64,000 nt of DNA from the NCBI RefSeq assembly GCF_002934445.1, contig NZ_PTJE01000002.1:377392-441391 (forward strand), given 5' to 3'. Both the position numbers and the translations under genes were made by a program. The notes under the pieces are model-generated. The model was not told the origin of the DNA, searched no databases, and was given only the letters and a program-made list of their open reading frames with translations. The stretch comes from Nonlabens xylanidelens (lineage in GTDB: Bacteria; Bacteroidota; Bacteroidia; Flavobacteriales; Flavobacteriaceae). This document shows, piece by piece, positions 8,797 through 17,646 of this stretch (its first letter is position 1; each line of letters begins with the position of its first letter).

Positions 8797-9886
8797 ATTG
8801 TGGTATTATATTTAGTATGTCGTATTGTTCCGCTTTCGCGAAAGCGGCATTCTTAAAATCACTTAAAACCTGATCATCTTTTAAGATCTTAATAGCATTT
8901 GCAGCCATCTCATCTACATCACCCACATTACTTGTAAAACCAGAAACACCATCTTCATTCACCTCTGGAAGACCACCGGTGTTAGAAGAAATAACTGGTG
9001 TGCGATTTGCCATAGCTTCTAGCGCTGCGAGTCCAAAACTTTCTTTTTTTGAAGGCAATAAAAACAAGTCCGAAAAGCAAAGGATGCGATCTATTTCTGT
9101 ACTGTTTCCTACCCACTTAATTTTCATTTTTAAGCCTGCTTTATTTGCATATTCTTCTGCAGCAAATCGTTCTGGGCCATCACCTACCATAATGAGTATA
9201 GAAGGGATTTCTTTTTGAACCTTCTCAAATATTTTGATAATATCCATCACCCTTTTAACTGGGCGCATGTTAGATACATGAGTGATAATGCGCTCTTCCG
9301 GAAAAGCCATTACGGACCTGTCACAATCCTTAAACTCGGTCTTATACAAAGACATATCTATAAAATTAGGAACTACATCTATCTCCTTCTTTATATCAAA
9401 AAGCTTTAATGTATCTCTCTTTAAACTAGCTGATACAGATGTAACCGCATCACTATTATTAATACTAAAAGTAACCGAAGGCTTATAAACAGGATGGTTA
9501 CCTACCAGCGTAATATCTGTACCATGCAAGGTAGTCACCATAGGTATGATTATGCCTTGTTCTTTTAACATTTGTTGCGCCATGTAACCTGCATAAGCAT
9601 GCGGTATGGCATAATGTACATGAAGTAATTCTATGCCATATTCTTGAACTACATTAACCAGTTTACTAGATAATGCAAGGTCATAGGGCTGGTAATGAAA
9701 TAAAGGATACTCTTCTACATTTACCTCATGAAAGAATATATTTCTAGATAACAACTCTAGTCGTACCGGTTGTTTATAAGTAACAAAATGGACTTCGTGC
9801 CCACGTTGAGCGAGTGCGGTACCCAACATGGTAGCAACTACTCCACTACCACCGAAGGTAGGATAACAAACTATAGCTAGTTTCAT
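8750..9886 (-). CDS. bshA: N-acetyl-alpha-D-glucosaminyl L-malate synthase BshA
   Basis: GT4-family retaining glycosyltransferase (378 aa) that joins GlcNAc from UDP-GlcNAc to L-malate, the first step of bacillithiol synthesis. Seen: the N-terminal GT-B loop LAIVCYPTFGGSGVVATMLG (residues ~3-22) with the BshA-type glycine-rich turn, HVHYAIPHAYAGY, and the nucleotide-sugar EX7E motif in SKKESFGLAALEAMA. One copy of the iterated palindrome lies in frame near the 3' end, encoding AAFAKAE. The gene overlaps prcB by 47 nt and follows the GH3-beta-lactamase gene by 10 bp, suggesting a leftward operon. Confidence 0.93.
   Translation of the reverse strand: MKLAIVCYPTFGGSGVVATMLGTALAQRGHEVHFVTYKQPVRLELLSRNIFFHEVNVEEYPLFHYQPYDLALSSKLVNVVQEYGIELLHVHYAIPHAYAGYMAQQMLKEQGIIIPMVTTLHGTDITLVGNHPVYKPSVTFSINNSDAVTSVSASLKRDTLKLFDIKKEIDVVPNFIDMSLYKTEFKDCDRSVMAFPEERIITHVSNMRPVKRVMDIIKIFEKVQKEIPSILIMVGDGPERFAAEEYANKAGLKMKIKWVGNSTEIDRILCFSDLFLLPSKKESFGLAALEAMANRTPVISSNTGGLPEVNEDGVSGFTSNVGDVDEMAANAIKILKDDQVLSDFKNAAFAKAEQYDILNIIPQYEKLYENVLAGTKPN
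8831..8846. repeat. Iterated palindrome inside bshA
   Basis: CGCTTTCGCGAAAGCG, extended by one more pair to CCGC...GCGG, read in frame by bshA as AFAKA near its C-terminus. Confidence 0.95.
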
Positions 9887-9896
9887 TAGTATATTT

Positions 9897-12830
9897 TTAG
9901 TCTATGATCGAGTCATAGATTATTTGCTGTATGTTAGTTCTTATATTTTCTTTAATGATAAACCTGTTTCCAGCATCTGGATGCACGCGGTTAGATAAAA
10001 ATACATAAACTATTTCTTCTTCAGGATCTGCCCAGGTGTAAGCACCGGTAAATCCACTGTGACCAAAACTACTTTTACCTACACAACCACAAGTAGGTCC
10101 AGATACTTTTAATTGTGGTTTATCAAATCCTACACCACGTCTCACATCGTTCTCACAGTAATAACAGGTATTAAATTTATCTATGGTTTCTGGTGTAAAA
10201 TACTGTCTACCACCATAGGTACCGCCTTGCATGTACATTTGCATCATTTTTGCCACATCATTTGCTGTAGAAAATAATCCTGCATGACCACCTATTCCGC
10301 CCTGCATGGCAGCACCTTGATCGTGCACATAACCATGTACGAGTTGTCTTCTAAAAAGGGTGTCATTTTCTGTAGGAACAATTTGATTCAAAGGAAATTT
10401 ATCGCGTGGTAAATATCCAGTACGATTCATACCCAGAGATTCATAAAAATGATTCTGAGTTAATTCATCAAGATTTTTATTATAATGCTTTTCAATATAT
10501 TTTTTCATTAAGTAATAAGGAAGATCACTGTACTTATATTCTAGCTTTTTTCTTAAATCACTTGTTTTAATACGATTAAATATCGTGTCTTGTACCTGTA
10601 TATTTGTGTACATTCCATTTGCCACCTGTATATCAAACCCTTGCTGCGGTCCATTACTGTAGTATTTAGACAACGGCAGTTTAGTTAATGAATCTAGCGT
10701 GTAGATATAAAACGGTATCCATGGCTTAAAACGACCATAATGTGACAGCATTTGTTTTACCGTGATTTGTTCTTTATTAGAACTAGTCAAGTCTATATCT
10801 AATTTAGAAATAGAATCGTCTAGAGATACTACATGAGACTCTTCTAACTCCATAACCAGCGGTAATGTTCCCAGAATTTTAGTAACCGATGCGATATCGT
10901 ACACATCACTCTCATTTACTTTACTTTTTTTATTATAAGTATGGTAACCATATGTTTTATCTAGAATCACTTTACCGTGTCTAGCCACTAAAATTTGCAT
11001 TCCTGGCGCTCCTTTTCCATCTATGGTATACTTAGCAATACTATCTATTTTTGCCACCATACGAGAGTCTAACCCAACACTAGATGGATTATGTCCATAA
11101 GAAAGACGTTTTACATTCTTAACCTTTATACCATCATTAACATTAAATAATCCAGAACTTACTGGCAATGTACCTACAGCATCTCTCGCGCCAAAAATAA
11201 TTTGCGCACTCACCTCTTGACTCATTTTGCTATTTTGATAAGACATGACTATACCTTCAAAATTTTCGGTAGTTTTTATCTGATCTAGCATATAGGGTCT
11301 CACAAAACCATCAAAAACTACATCGTGTTTTCTCGCTATTTCATACAACCACGTTAGCTCGTGCTGTTTTAATCGATATGATTTCCATGGATTTGCATTA
11401 CTTCTATGCAGCCCTATAATAACCGTATTGTATTTTTCTAGCATAGTAAGCAGTACATCTAACTTATCTGCTACTACCTTATCGACATTAGTATACCTAT
11501 TCAATTCTTTAAAAAACACATCTCCACTATCATCTCCTAATTCTACATAAGCGATTTTTTTAGTTTCTAGATTTTGAAGAGGTAAGATATTATTCTTATT
11601 TTTCAGTACTGTAATTGCCTTAGATATAGCATTTTCATACACCACGTCATCTTGCTCTGTATTTAAATCCTTTACTAGATTAGAAATAACAATAGGCTTA
11701 TATTCATGAAGACCTACCACATACTTAGACATTAAAATTTTCTTTACAGAATAAGCTAGTCGTTCTTCTGTTACATCACCGCTGGCGATAGCCTCTGTAA
11801 TTTTTGCGATGGACTTCGGTATATTTTCAGAAATAAGTAGCACATCATTACCAGCTTTAAAAGCTGCAAGATCAATCTCTCCAGGTGCGCTGAAGTTACT
11901 TGCACCCTTCATATTAAGAGCATCAGTAAAAATAAGACCGTTAAAACCTAATTTAGTTTTCAATATATCAGTCACTACTTTGTGACTAATGCTTGTAGGA
12001 TAACCAGCACGAGGTTCTAGACTAGGTATATTTAAATGTGCTATCATCACACTAGCCATACCTTCCTTAATCAACTTTCTATAAGGATATAATTCTACAC
12101 TATCTATACGCTCTGCACTAAAATCTACCGTAGGCAACGTCTTGTGACTGTCTTGATCTGTATCTCCATGACCAGGAAAATGCTTTGCACAAGCTAGTGT
12201 ACCAGTACTTTGCATTCCTTTCATAAAAGCACCAGCTTTATCCGTCACATTGTACATGTCTTCACCAAAACTTCTATTCCCTATAATAGGGTTCTTAGGA
12301 TTTGTATTGATATCTACATCAGGAGCAAAATTGATATGAACGCCCAGTCTTTTACAGTGCTCACCTATACGCTGTCCCACTTCATAACTAGAAGTATTAC
12401 CTGGCGTTGCACCTAGCGTCATATTCCATGGAAAAGCATACGTATCTTCTAGACGCATGGAGAGACCCCATTCTGCATCCATTGCGATTAACATTTTAGT
12501 CTTAGATTTTGCTTGTAACTCGTTAGTTAAATAGGCTTGTTCTACAGGACTACCTTTAGAAAAAATAACACCACCTATTTTATGTTTCTCTACCAGATTG
12601 CGCACATGGTCTTCATGAGCTTTTCCTTTATTAGAAAACATATCTACCATAAACAGCTGCCCTATCCTTTCTTTTTGAGATAGACTGTTATAAACACTAT
12701 CTACCCAATGCATTTGGGCGATAGAATCTGCAGCAATAAGAGGCTTGTTATTAGTTAATTGCGCTTGTGATGTGTACGCTTTCGCGAAAGCTAACACTAC
12801 CAAAAGCAATGATGCATTTTTAAATTTCAT
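9897..12830 (-). CDS. Fusion of GH3 beta-N-acetylhexosaminidase and serine beta-lactamase-like domain
   Basis: A 977-aa exported protein. The ATG at 12830 was chosen because it puts a signal peptide (SLLLVVLAFAKAYTSQAQ) at the N-terminus. Residues ~35-380 are a glycoside hydrolase family 3 domain with the NagZ-type catalytic Asp-His loop KHFPGHGDTDQDSH. A GH3 C-terminal sandwich-like region follows (~390-580). Residues ~600-977 are a class C beta-lactamase/DD-peptidase-like domain with the SxxK motif SVTK and a late HSG (KTG-equivalent). Such fusions are known in Bacteroidota and fit muropeptide turnover in the periplasm. The iterated palindrome encodes part of the signal peptide (AFAKA). It is upstream of bshA on the same strand. 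Confidence 0.88.
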   Translation of the reverse strand: MKFKNASLLLVVLAFAKAYTSQAQLTNNKPLIAADSIAQMHWVDSVYNSLSQKERIGQLFMVDMFSNKGKAHEDHVRNLVEKHKIGGVIFSKGSPVEQAYLTNELQAKSKTKMLIAMDAEWGLSMRLEDTYAFPWNMTLGATPGNTSSYEVGQRIGEHCKRLGVHINFAPDVDINTNPKNPIIGNRSFGEDMYNVTDKAGAFMKGMQSTGTLACAKHFPGHGDTDQDSHKTLPTVDFSAERIDSVELYPYRKLIKEGMASVMIAHLNIPSLEPRAGYPTSISHKVVTDILKTKLGFNGLIFTDALNMKGASNFSAPGEIDLAAFKAGNDVLLISENIPKSIAKITEAIASGDVTEERLAYSVKKILMSKYVVGLHEYKPIVISNLVKDLNTEQDDVVYENAISKAITVLKNKNNILPLQNLETKKIAYVELGDDSGDVFFKELNRYTNVDKVVADKLDVLLTMLEKYNTVIIGLHRSNANPWKSYRLKQHELTWLYEIARKHDVVFDGFVRPYMLDQIKTTENFEGIVMSYQNSKMSQEVSAQIIFGARDAVGTLPVSSGLFNVNDGIKVKNVKRLSYGHNPSSVGLDSRMVAKIDSIAKYTIDGKGAPGMQILVARHGKVILDKTYGYHTYNKKSKVNESDVYDIASVTKILGTLPLVMELEESHVVSLDDSISKLDIDLTSSNKEQITVKQMLSHYGRFKPWIPFYIYTLDSLTKLPLSKYYSNGPQQGFDIQVANGMYTNIQVQDTIFNRIKTSDLRKKLEYKYSDLPYYLMKKYIEKHYNKNLDELTQNHFYESLGMNRTGYLPRDKFPLNQIVPTENDTLFRRQLVHGYVHDQGAAMQGGIGGHAGLFSTANDVAKMMQMYMQGGTYGGRQYFTPETIDKFNTCYYCENDVRRGVGFDKPQLKVSGPTCGCVGKSSFGHSGFTGAYTWADPEEEIVYVFLSNRVHPDAGNRFIIKENIRTNIQQIIYDSIID
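12778..12791. repeat. Iterated palindrome inside the GH3 fusion signal peptide
   Basis: Exact 14-bp core GCTTTCGCGAAAGC, in frame and encoding AFAKA of the signal peptide. Confidence 0.93.
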
Positions 12831-12915
12831 ATAATATATCCAGAATTTTAAATAAGGAAACCAAGAATCGTTCCTTACTCGAAAGATACCGAAAAACAAA
12901 AGGACTGCATAAAAA

Positions 12916-12939
12916 AACCAGCTTAAAAGTAAGCTGGTT
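12916..12939 (-). terminator. Terminator of the 19.7-12.9 kb leftward operon
   Basis: A perfect 10-bp stem AACCAGCTTA/TAAGCTGGTT with a 4-nt loop and T-tract in the leftward direction, lying just after the 72-aa gene. Confidence 0.85.
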
Positions 12940-12969
12940 TTTAACTGTTTTATGAACTAAAATTATACC

Positions 12970-13188
12970 TTAAAGACACTCACAAGTGCAACTATCTCCT
13001 TCAAAAAAATCACTGCTGTGATGATAACTCGCAATACCGTCTGGACAGATAAATTGTGCTGTTTCTAAACACTCTTCAGAACTTTTAGTATTCAGGTAAC
13101 TGAAACTAACTGTCGATATCATAATCAATATCATGGAGATCGCTATAACCACTTTAAATTTATCGATAAAGGCGATTACTCTAGTCAT
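12970..13188 (-). CDS. Small single-pass membrane protein, Cys-rich tail
   Basis: A 72-aa protein. A basic N-terminus (~1-12) is followed by one hydrophobic helix (VVIAISMILIMISTVSF, ~13-30) and a polar tail with five cysteines (positions ~40-72, ending CTCECL). The cysteines could form disulfides or bind metal on the periplasmic side. I recognise no family. It is the last gene before the operon terminator and lies 15 bp after the neighbouring 160-aa gene, so it is probably co-transcribed. Confidence 0.55.
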   Translation of the reverse strand: MTRVIAFIDKFKVVIAISMILIMISTVSFSYLNTKSSEECLETAQFICPDGIASYHHSSDFFEGDSCTCECL

Positions 13189-13203
13189 AACAAAAGGTGT
13201 TTT

Positions 13204-13686
13204 CTAGAAAAATCTAGAATGCCAGCTATCGCTTGCCGGTATTTCCCAGTGTTCTTTATATTCTCCTACTGTTTCTACTAGATTATTAAAAACTATGGTT
13301 TTAGGAGAAACCGATTTTGCTTTACACATTTTTTTAAAATCTGCTAGATCTTTATGTGCGACATACTGCCCATTTTTAAAAGTAACATTCATCTTATCCA
13401 TTAAATCCACACGATATGCTTTTTCAATAGACTGTATAAAACGCACACTTGCATCTATAGAACAACCTGTCGCACCAGCCTCTGACTGGTCCAGACCTAT
13501 CACTATAAATCTATTATATGGATAGTCTACACCTGCTCTAAGATCTTTACCATGAGCAGTCCACTTCTGTAAAAAATTATCCATTTGTGGTTTTAGCTCA
13601 TTGATCTCATCAGTGGTAAAAGGTCTATTTGCTTGGTAAATCCATACTCTAGCATCGTCTGGAAGATCTTTGAAATTTGCGTGCAT
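13204..13686 (-). CDS. Conserved Bacteroidota protein (often mislabelled ABC transporter ATPase)
   Basis: A 160-aa soluble protein starting MHANFKDLPDDARVWIYQANR. Homologues are widespread in Flavobacteriia, and I recall some carrying the automatic label 'ABC transporter ATPase'. No Walker A, Walker B or signature motif is present, so that label has no support here. A conserved-looking core is FIVIGLDQSEAGATGCSIDASVRFIQ (around 60-86), with a Gly-Cys-Ser-Ile-Asp turn. It lies 3 bp after a small membrane-protein gene in the long leftward operon. Function unknown. Confidence 0.7.
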   Translation of the reverse strand: MHANFKDLPDDARVWIYQANRPFTTDEINELKPQMDNFLQKWTAHGKDLRAGVDYPYNRFIVIGLDQSEAGATGCSIDASVRFIQSIEKAYRVDLMDKMNVTFKNGQYVAHKDLADFKKMCKAKSVSPKTIVFNNLVETVGEYKEHWEIPASDSWHSRFF

Positions 13687-13689
13687 AAT

Positions 13690-13899
13690 TTATTTTTTTG
13701 CTTTTAAAGTAAAGTAACTCATTAAAAATAATAAAACCCCAAACAAAAGAGAAGAGAGCAAAGAAGCCTTGAGGTTAAAGGGCTCGTCATCAAAAAAGTA
13801 ATCATACGACTCCATAATACAAGTAAATATTACCGTAACCGTAATGGTATAAATCAATCTCGCTTTAAGAGATGCTCTATTCTGTTTATTTGTAAACAT
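13690..13899 (-). CDS. Small two-helix membrane protein (third of a tandem set)
   Basis: A 69-aa protein with two hydrophobic helices (about 15-30 and 48-64) joined by an acidic loop (YDYFFDDEPF) and ending in a Lys-rich tail. It overlaps the preceding small gene by 1 nt (TAATG-type coupling), so the set is translationally coupled. No domain recognised. The three adjacent proteins share length, topology and a basic end, but their sequence identity is low. Confidence 0.6.
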   Translation of the reverse strand: MFTNKQNRASLKARLIYTITVTVIFTCIMESYDYFFDDEPFNLKASLLSSLLFGVLLFLMSYFTLKAKK

Positions 13900-14111
13900 T
13901 ACTTTTTCTTTTTATTTATGGAATAACCAGAACTAAAAAAGCCAAAGATAAACATCGCTATGAAAAAGAAAATGTAGTATCCCCAATCAAAGTCTGCCAT
14001 ATCAAAAACGGTAAATATGATGTAACAAAATAAAGTAGTTAAACCAGAGCTTAATAATGCGTAGATAAAACGTGTCTTTACTGGCACTCTATCAAAGTTA
14101 AATAAACTCAT
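13899..14111 (-). CDS. Small two-helix membrane protein (second of a tandem set)
   Basis: A 70-aa protein with hydrophobic helices near 16-36 and 43-60, an acidic loop (DMADFDWGYY) and a KKKK C-terminus. It shares one nucleotide with each neighbouring small gene (stop/start overlap). The opening RVPVKTRFIYALLSSG resembles the third protein's SLKARLIYTITVTV, hinting at paralogy between those two. Function unknown. Confidence 0.6.
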   Translation of the reverse strand: MSLFNFDRVPVKTRFIYALLSSGLTTLFCYIIFTVFDMADFDWGYYIFFFIAMFIFGFFSSGYSINKKKK

Positions 14112-14320
14112 TATTTTTTATTTTTACTGCTATTTCTCATGGACCACCATATAATACCAGCTACTAATAAACCGAACATTATAAAATCTACAGCAAACTT
14201 GAGAATGCTAAAACCTGTGTCTTCAGTAATTTGATAAAATATAGACATGATTATGGCATACACTAGACCACCGAATGCTCCTGATAATACGATGCTTTTA
14301 TAATCTAATTTCTCTTTCAA
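14111..14320 (-). CDS. Small two-helix membrane protein (first of a tandem set)
   Basis: A 69-aa protein with two hydrophobic helices (about 9-28 and 40-60), a loop containing TEDTG, and a basic tail NSSKNKK. It directly abuts the upstream 211-aa secreted-protein gene and overlaps the next small gene by 1 nt. Part of the leftward operon. Function unknown; a role in envelope homeostasis is only suggested by context. Confidence 0.6.
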   Translation of the reverse strand: MKEKLDYKSIVLSGAFGGLVYAIIMSIFYQITEDTGFSILKFAVDFIMFGLLVAGIIWWSMRNSSKNKK

Positions 14321-14956
14321 TTACTCTTCTATTGTATCAATTCTATCCAGAACTAACATGTTGCGGTATTCCCTTATACGTGGGTCATAAATATCGAGTT
14401 CCATTGCGGTAAATACATAAGATTTCTTACCCTTTACAGCGTCTTCTAGTAACTCGTCATTATCCACATAAGTAAGCCATAAAACTTTATGCCTGCGGCC
14501 GTCTTCATCTTTTATTTCAAAAGAGGTGAATTTCTTATCGTCAGATTTTACTATTTTACCTGTAAACTCGATGTATTCTTGCTCATCGTATTCTTCTTCT
14601 TCAGATGATACTTGTGCTTGTCTAACATCTCTAGCTATCATCATAAAAATAGGTAAAGCCTCTTCACATGTTGATGCTAGTGTTACACCTACCTGCTTTC
14701 CTATGTTAAGAGATTTCTGCGGATTTGTTATATCAAGTCCTTTTTCATTAAAATATTCCTGATCATTTGAATACACTTGCATGATACAACGACCAAATTC
14801 TAATTCTGCTTTTTCTCTTGTATCAAGACCTTCTTTACCTTCAATACATTCACAAACACCATTAGATAGTTTTGTTATTGCTTCTTTGTCAAATTCCTGT
14901 GCATTTACAACTACTGTTGCAAGAAATGCGATACTAAGTAATAATAAATTTCTCAT
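14321..14956 (-). CDS. Secreted protein of unknown function
   Basis: A 211-aa precursor with signal peptide (LLLSIAFLATVVVNAQE, cleavage near 20). Residues ~20-110 contain paired cysteines (GVCECIEG, RCIMQ, CEEAL), a pattern seen in many flavobacterial secreted helical proteins. Residues ~125-205 look like a small beta domain (FTGKIVKSDDKKFTSFEIKDEDG) resembling an OB/barrel strand pattern. It abuts the CCG-domain Fe-S gene with no gap, so it is in the same operon. No confident family. Confidence 0.6.
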   Translation of the reverse strand: MRNLLLLSIAFLATVVVNAQEFDKEAITKLSNGVCECIEGKEGLDTREKAELEFGRCIMQVYSNDQEYFNEKGLDITNPQKSLNIGKQVGVTLASTCEEALPIFMMIARDVRQAQVSSEEEEYDEQEYIEFTGKIVKSDDKKFTSFEIKDEDGRRHKVLWLTYVDNDELLEDAVKGKKSYVFTAMELDIYDPRIREYRNMLVLDRIDTIEE

Positions 14957-15748
14957 TTATAAATCTGCTGCGCTTGCTATTAATTCTGCTACATCCATTA
15001 CTTCTACCTGACCTTCTTTTTCTACCGCCTTAACACCGTCTGTAATCATTGTGTTACAGAAAGGACATCCTGCAGCAATAATCTCTGCACCAGTATCTAC
15101 CGCTTCTTCTGTACGTTCTACGTTTATGTCTTTATTACCTTCTTCTGGCTCTTTAAACATTTGTGCACCACCAGCACCACAACATAAACCGTTGCGACGG
15201 CTGCGTTTCATTTCTATAAGTGCCGCATCTAGTTTTTCAATTAAATCACGTGGCGCTTCATAAATATCATTTGCACGACCTAGATAACATGGATCGTGAT
15301 ACGTGATTTTCTTACCTTTAAATTTCCCTCCTTCTATGGTTAATTTACCGTCTGCGATTAAATCTTTAAGAAAAGAAGTGTGGTGTACTACTTCATAGTT
15401 ACCACCTAATTCTGGGTATTCATTTTTAAGCGTATTAAAACAGTGTGGACATGCCGTTACTATTTTTTTAATACCATATCCATTCAACACCTCGATATTC
15501 ATCATGGCTTGCATCTGGAATAAGAACTCATTACCAGCACGTTTTGCAGGATCTCCAGAACAACTTTCTTCTGCTCCTAAAACTGCAAATTCTACACCTG
15601 CCTTATTTAAAAGCTTTACAAAAGCCTTTGTTATTTTCTTTGCTCTATCATCAAAACTACCGCTGCATCCTACCCAGAACAAAACCTCTGGTTGTTTGCC
15701 TTGCGCTATAAATTCTGCTGCTGTAGGTACTACTAAATTATTACTCAT
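14957..15748 (-). CDS. CCG-domain (heterodisulfide-reductase-like) Fe-S protein
   Basis: A 263-aa soluble redox protein with two cysteine-rich CCG-type motifs. The first is split over ACPHCFNTLKNEYP and the HH before TSF; the second combines YHDPCYLGR, GLCCGAGGAQMF and GCPFCNTM. This architecture is that of the HdrB/GlpC/LutA cysteine-rich family, which binds non-cubane or 4Fe-4S clusters. The membrane-bound 4Fe-4S protein encoded two genes upstream is the obvious partner, together resembling a quinone-linked Fe-S oxidoreductase. Substrate unknown. Confidence 0.85.
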   Translation of the reverse strand: MSNNLVVPTAAEFIAQGKQPEVLFWVGCSGSFDDRAKKITKAFVKLLNKAGVEFAVLGAEESCSGDPAKRAGNEFLFQMQAMMNIEVLNGYGIKKIVTACPHCFNTLKNEYPELGGNYEVVHHTSFLKDLIADGKLTIEGGKFKGKKITYHDPCYLGRANDIYEAPRDLIEKLDAALIEMKRSRRNGLCCGAGGAQMFKEPEEGNKDINVERTEEAVDTGAEIIAAGCPFCNTMITDGVKAVEKEGQVEVMDVAELIASAADL

Positions 15749-15832
15749 ATCTTAAAAATTAAGAATCCAAACAGTATGAATTCAGAATAGGTATAAATTT
15801 TTATTATTAATTAGAGGGATCTCGCTTTCGCG

Positions 15833-15848
15833 AAAGCGAATCCTACAA
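15833..15848. repeat. Iterated palindrome, intergenic copy in the Fe-S operon
   Basis: CGCTTTCGCGAAAGCG (extended TCGC...GCGA) between the HAD gene stop and the CCG-domain gene start. Confidence 0.95.
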
Positions 15849-15849
15849 A

Positions 15850-16281
15850 TTATTTATGGTTTTTAAAAACCTCTATAGTCACTTCTTTTTCTACCAGGTG
15901 TGTAAACTCACCTGTATAACGTGTCGCTCTTACCATGTGGTTATCTATCCAGTGGTAATTACCACCTCTAGGTTTACCCATTAATAAACTATGAAATTTA
16001 AATCCATGTTTATTTAACCAGTCTGTAGTCACCTCGCGGTGTTCTTCTGTTCTAGAAGTAAAGAAGCAAATCACATGACCTTGATCATACCATTCATTAA
16101 GCGTTTTTAAAGCATCAGGAAATGGTGCACAAGTCGCCATTCTTTCTGGTTCTTCATTAGGCACATCTTCTGTAATGGTACCGTCTATATCGATTAAATA
16201 ATTCTTTACTCCTTCTGGAAGTACTGGACTAGCTAGAGATCCATCTTCATTAAGGGCTTCATTAAACTGTTCTTCACTCAT
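15850..16281 (-). CDS. HAD-superfamily phosphatase
   Basis: A 143-aa HAD-fold protein. Motif I is LIDIDGTIT (nucleophile Asp and acid/base Asp at about 31 and 33), motif II is the Thr/Ser in VICFFTSRTEEHR, a Lys lies in LLMGKPRGGNYHWIDNH, and the following Asp serves motif IV. Flavobacterial homologues are sometimes labelled phosphoheptose isomerase, but the motifs are those of a phosphohydrolase. It starts 3 bp after the membrane Fe-S gene in the leftward operon, so it is co-expressed with the redox proteins. Substrate unknown. Confidence 0.75.
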   Translation of the reverse strand: MSEEQFNEALNEDGSLASPVLPEGVKNYLIDIDGTITEDVPNEEPERMATCAPFPDALKTLNEWYDQGHVICFFTSRTEEHREVTTDWLNKHGFKFHSLLMGKPRGGNYHWIDNHMVRATRYTGEFTHLVEKEVTIEVFKNHK

Positions 16282-16284
16282 AAT

Positions 16285-17646
16285 TTACTCTTTTGACCAG
16301 TTTAAACGGTCCATTTGGTTATACGGCCATGGCGCACCATTGTTCTCTATGTTACCCATAGTAACATTAAGTTCTGTAGGTGCCGCACTATTTTCTAATA
16401 CTAAATATCTTCTCATCTCCATTATGATACTTAATGGATCGATACCTATAGGACAAGCCTCTACACATGCGTTACATGTAGTACAAGCCCATAATTCTTC
16501 TGGTGTGATGTAGTCGTTTAATAAGGTCTTACCGTCATCTTTCCACTCACCTTCTTTATTAATTACCGCACCTACATCTTCTAGTCTATCACGAGTTTCC
16601 ATCATGATTTTACGCGGGCTTAATTTCTTACCAGTAATATTTGCTGGACATTCTGACGTACAACGTCCACATTCTGTACAGGTATATGCGTTAAGTAATT
16701 GTACTTGATCGAGATCAAAAATATCATTTGCTCCTAGCGCTGCAGGAACTTCGTCTGCCTCACTTGGATCTGGTGCTGCAAATGGATCTGCATCTGGATC
16801 CATCATCATTTTTACTTCTTTAGTAACAGCCTCCATGTTAGTCAACTGCCCTTTAGGAGTAAGTTTTGCAAAATATACATTTGGAAACGCAAGCATAATG
16901 TGTAAATGCTTAGACCAGTACAAGTAGTTTAAGAAAATAAGAATACCTACGATGTGCAACCACCAGCAAGTTCTTTCAATAATATGTAAAGTTTCAAAAC
17001 CTAGACCATCAAATAACGGCGCTATAAAACCACTGATAGGAAAACTACCTGCGTTGATATAATGTAATGCTGCCTCGCTAGTAAACTGTCCTGCAAGAAC
17101 ACCTTGTTGTATGGTTAAGTCTGCTGCGTTCATGATTAAAAACAACGACATTAAAACTACTTCAAAATAAAGAATATAGTTCGCATCATTTTTAGGCCAG
17201 CCTTTAAGCTCTCCCATAATGAAACGTTTAATGTTCATTACATTTCTTCTTATCCAAAAAACGATAACCGATGCTAGAACTAAAAATGCAAGGATTTCAA
17301 ACGTTGCTATCAAGAAATCGTACACACCACCTAAGAAAGGAGCAAATATTCTATGCTGTCCTGTGATACCATCTATGATAATCTCTAGGACTTCTATGTT
17401 AATAATCACAAAACCTACATAAACTACTATATGCAAGAAACCAGCAACTGGACGGCGCACCATTTTAGATTGCCCTAAAGCGATACGTGCCATTTGTGCA
17501 AATCGTTCTCCTTTACGGTCAGAGCGATCTACTTCTTTTCCTAGCTTAATATTGCGAATCATTTTTTTAATATTGCTCGCAAAAAATCCTACTCCAGCAA
17601 TAAGGAGTAATGTAAAAATAATATTAGGTATATATTCCATGGTCAA
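16285..17646 (-). CDS. Membrane-bound 4Fe-4S dicluster protein
   Basis: A 453-aa protein. The N-terminal ~260 residues carry about five or six hydrophobic helices with histidines (FLHIVVYVGF, WWLHIVGILIFLNYLYW, KHLHIML) suited to b-type heme or quinone contact, like a NarI-type subunit. Residues ~320-410 hold two ferredoxin-like clusters: CTECGRCTSECPANI and CTTCNACVEACPIGID. It likely passes electrons between the quinone pool and the CCG-domain protein encoded downstream. It abuts mlaD-like gene 17647 with no intergenic space. Confidence 0.85.
   Translation of the reverse strand: MTMEYIPNIIFTLLLIAGVGFFASNIKKMIRNIKLGKEVDRSDRKGERFAQMARIALGQSKMVRRPVAGFLHIVVYVGFVIINIEVLEIIIDGITGQHRIFAPFLGGVYDFLIATFEILAFLVLASVIVFWIRRNVMNIKRFIMGELKGWPKNDANYILYFEVVLMSLFLIMNAADLTIQQGVLAGQFTSEAALHYINAGSFPISGFIAPLFDGLGFETLHIIERTCWWLHIVGILIFLNYLYWSKHLHIMLAFPNVYFAKLTPKGQLTNMEAVTKEVKMMMDPDADPFAAPDPSEADEVPAALGANDIFDLDQVQLLNAYTCTECGRCTSECPANITGKKLSPRKIMMETRDRLEDVGAVINKEGEWKDDGKTLLNDYITPEELWACTTCNACVEACPIGIDPLSIIMEMRRYLVLENSAAPTELNVTMGNIENNGAPWPYNQMDRLNWSKE

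Noticed and set aside
13204-13686. ABC transporter ATPase annotation
   Set aside because: No Walker A, Walker B or signature motif is present.
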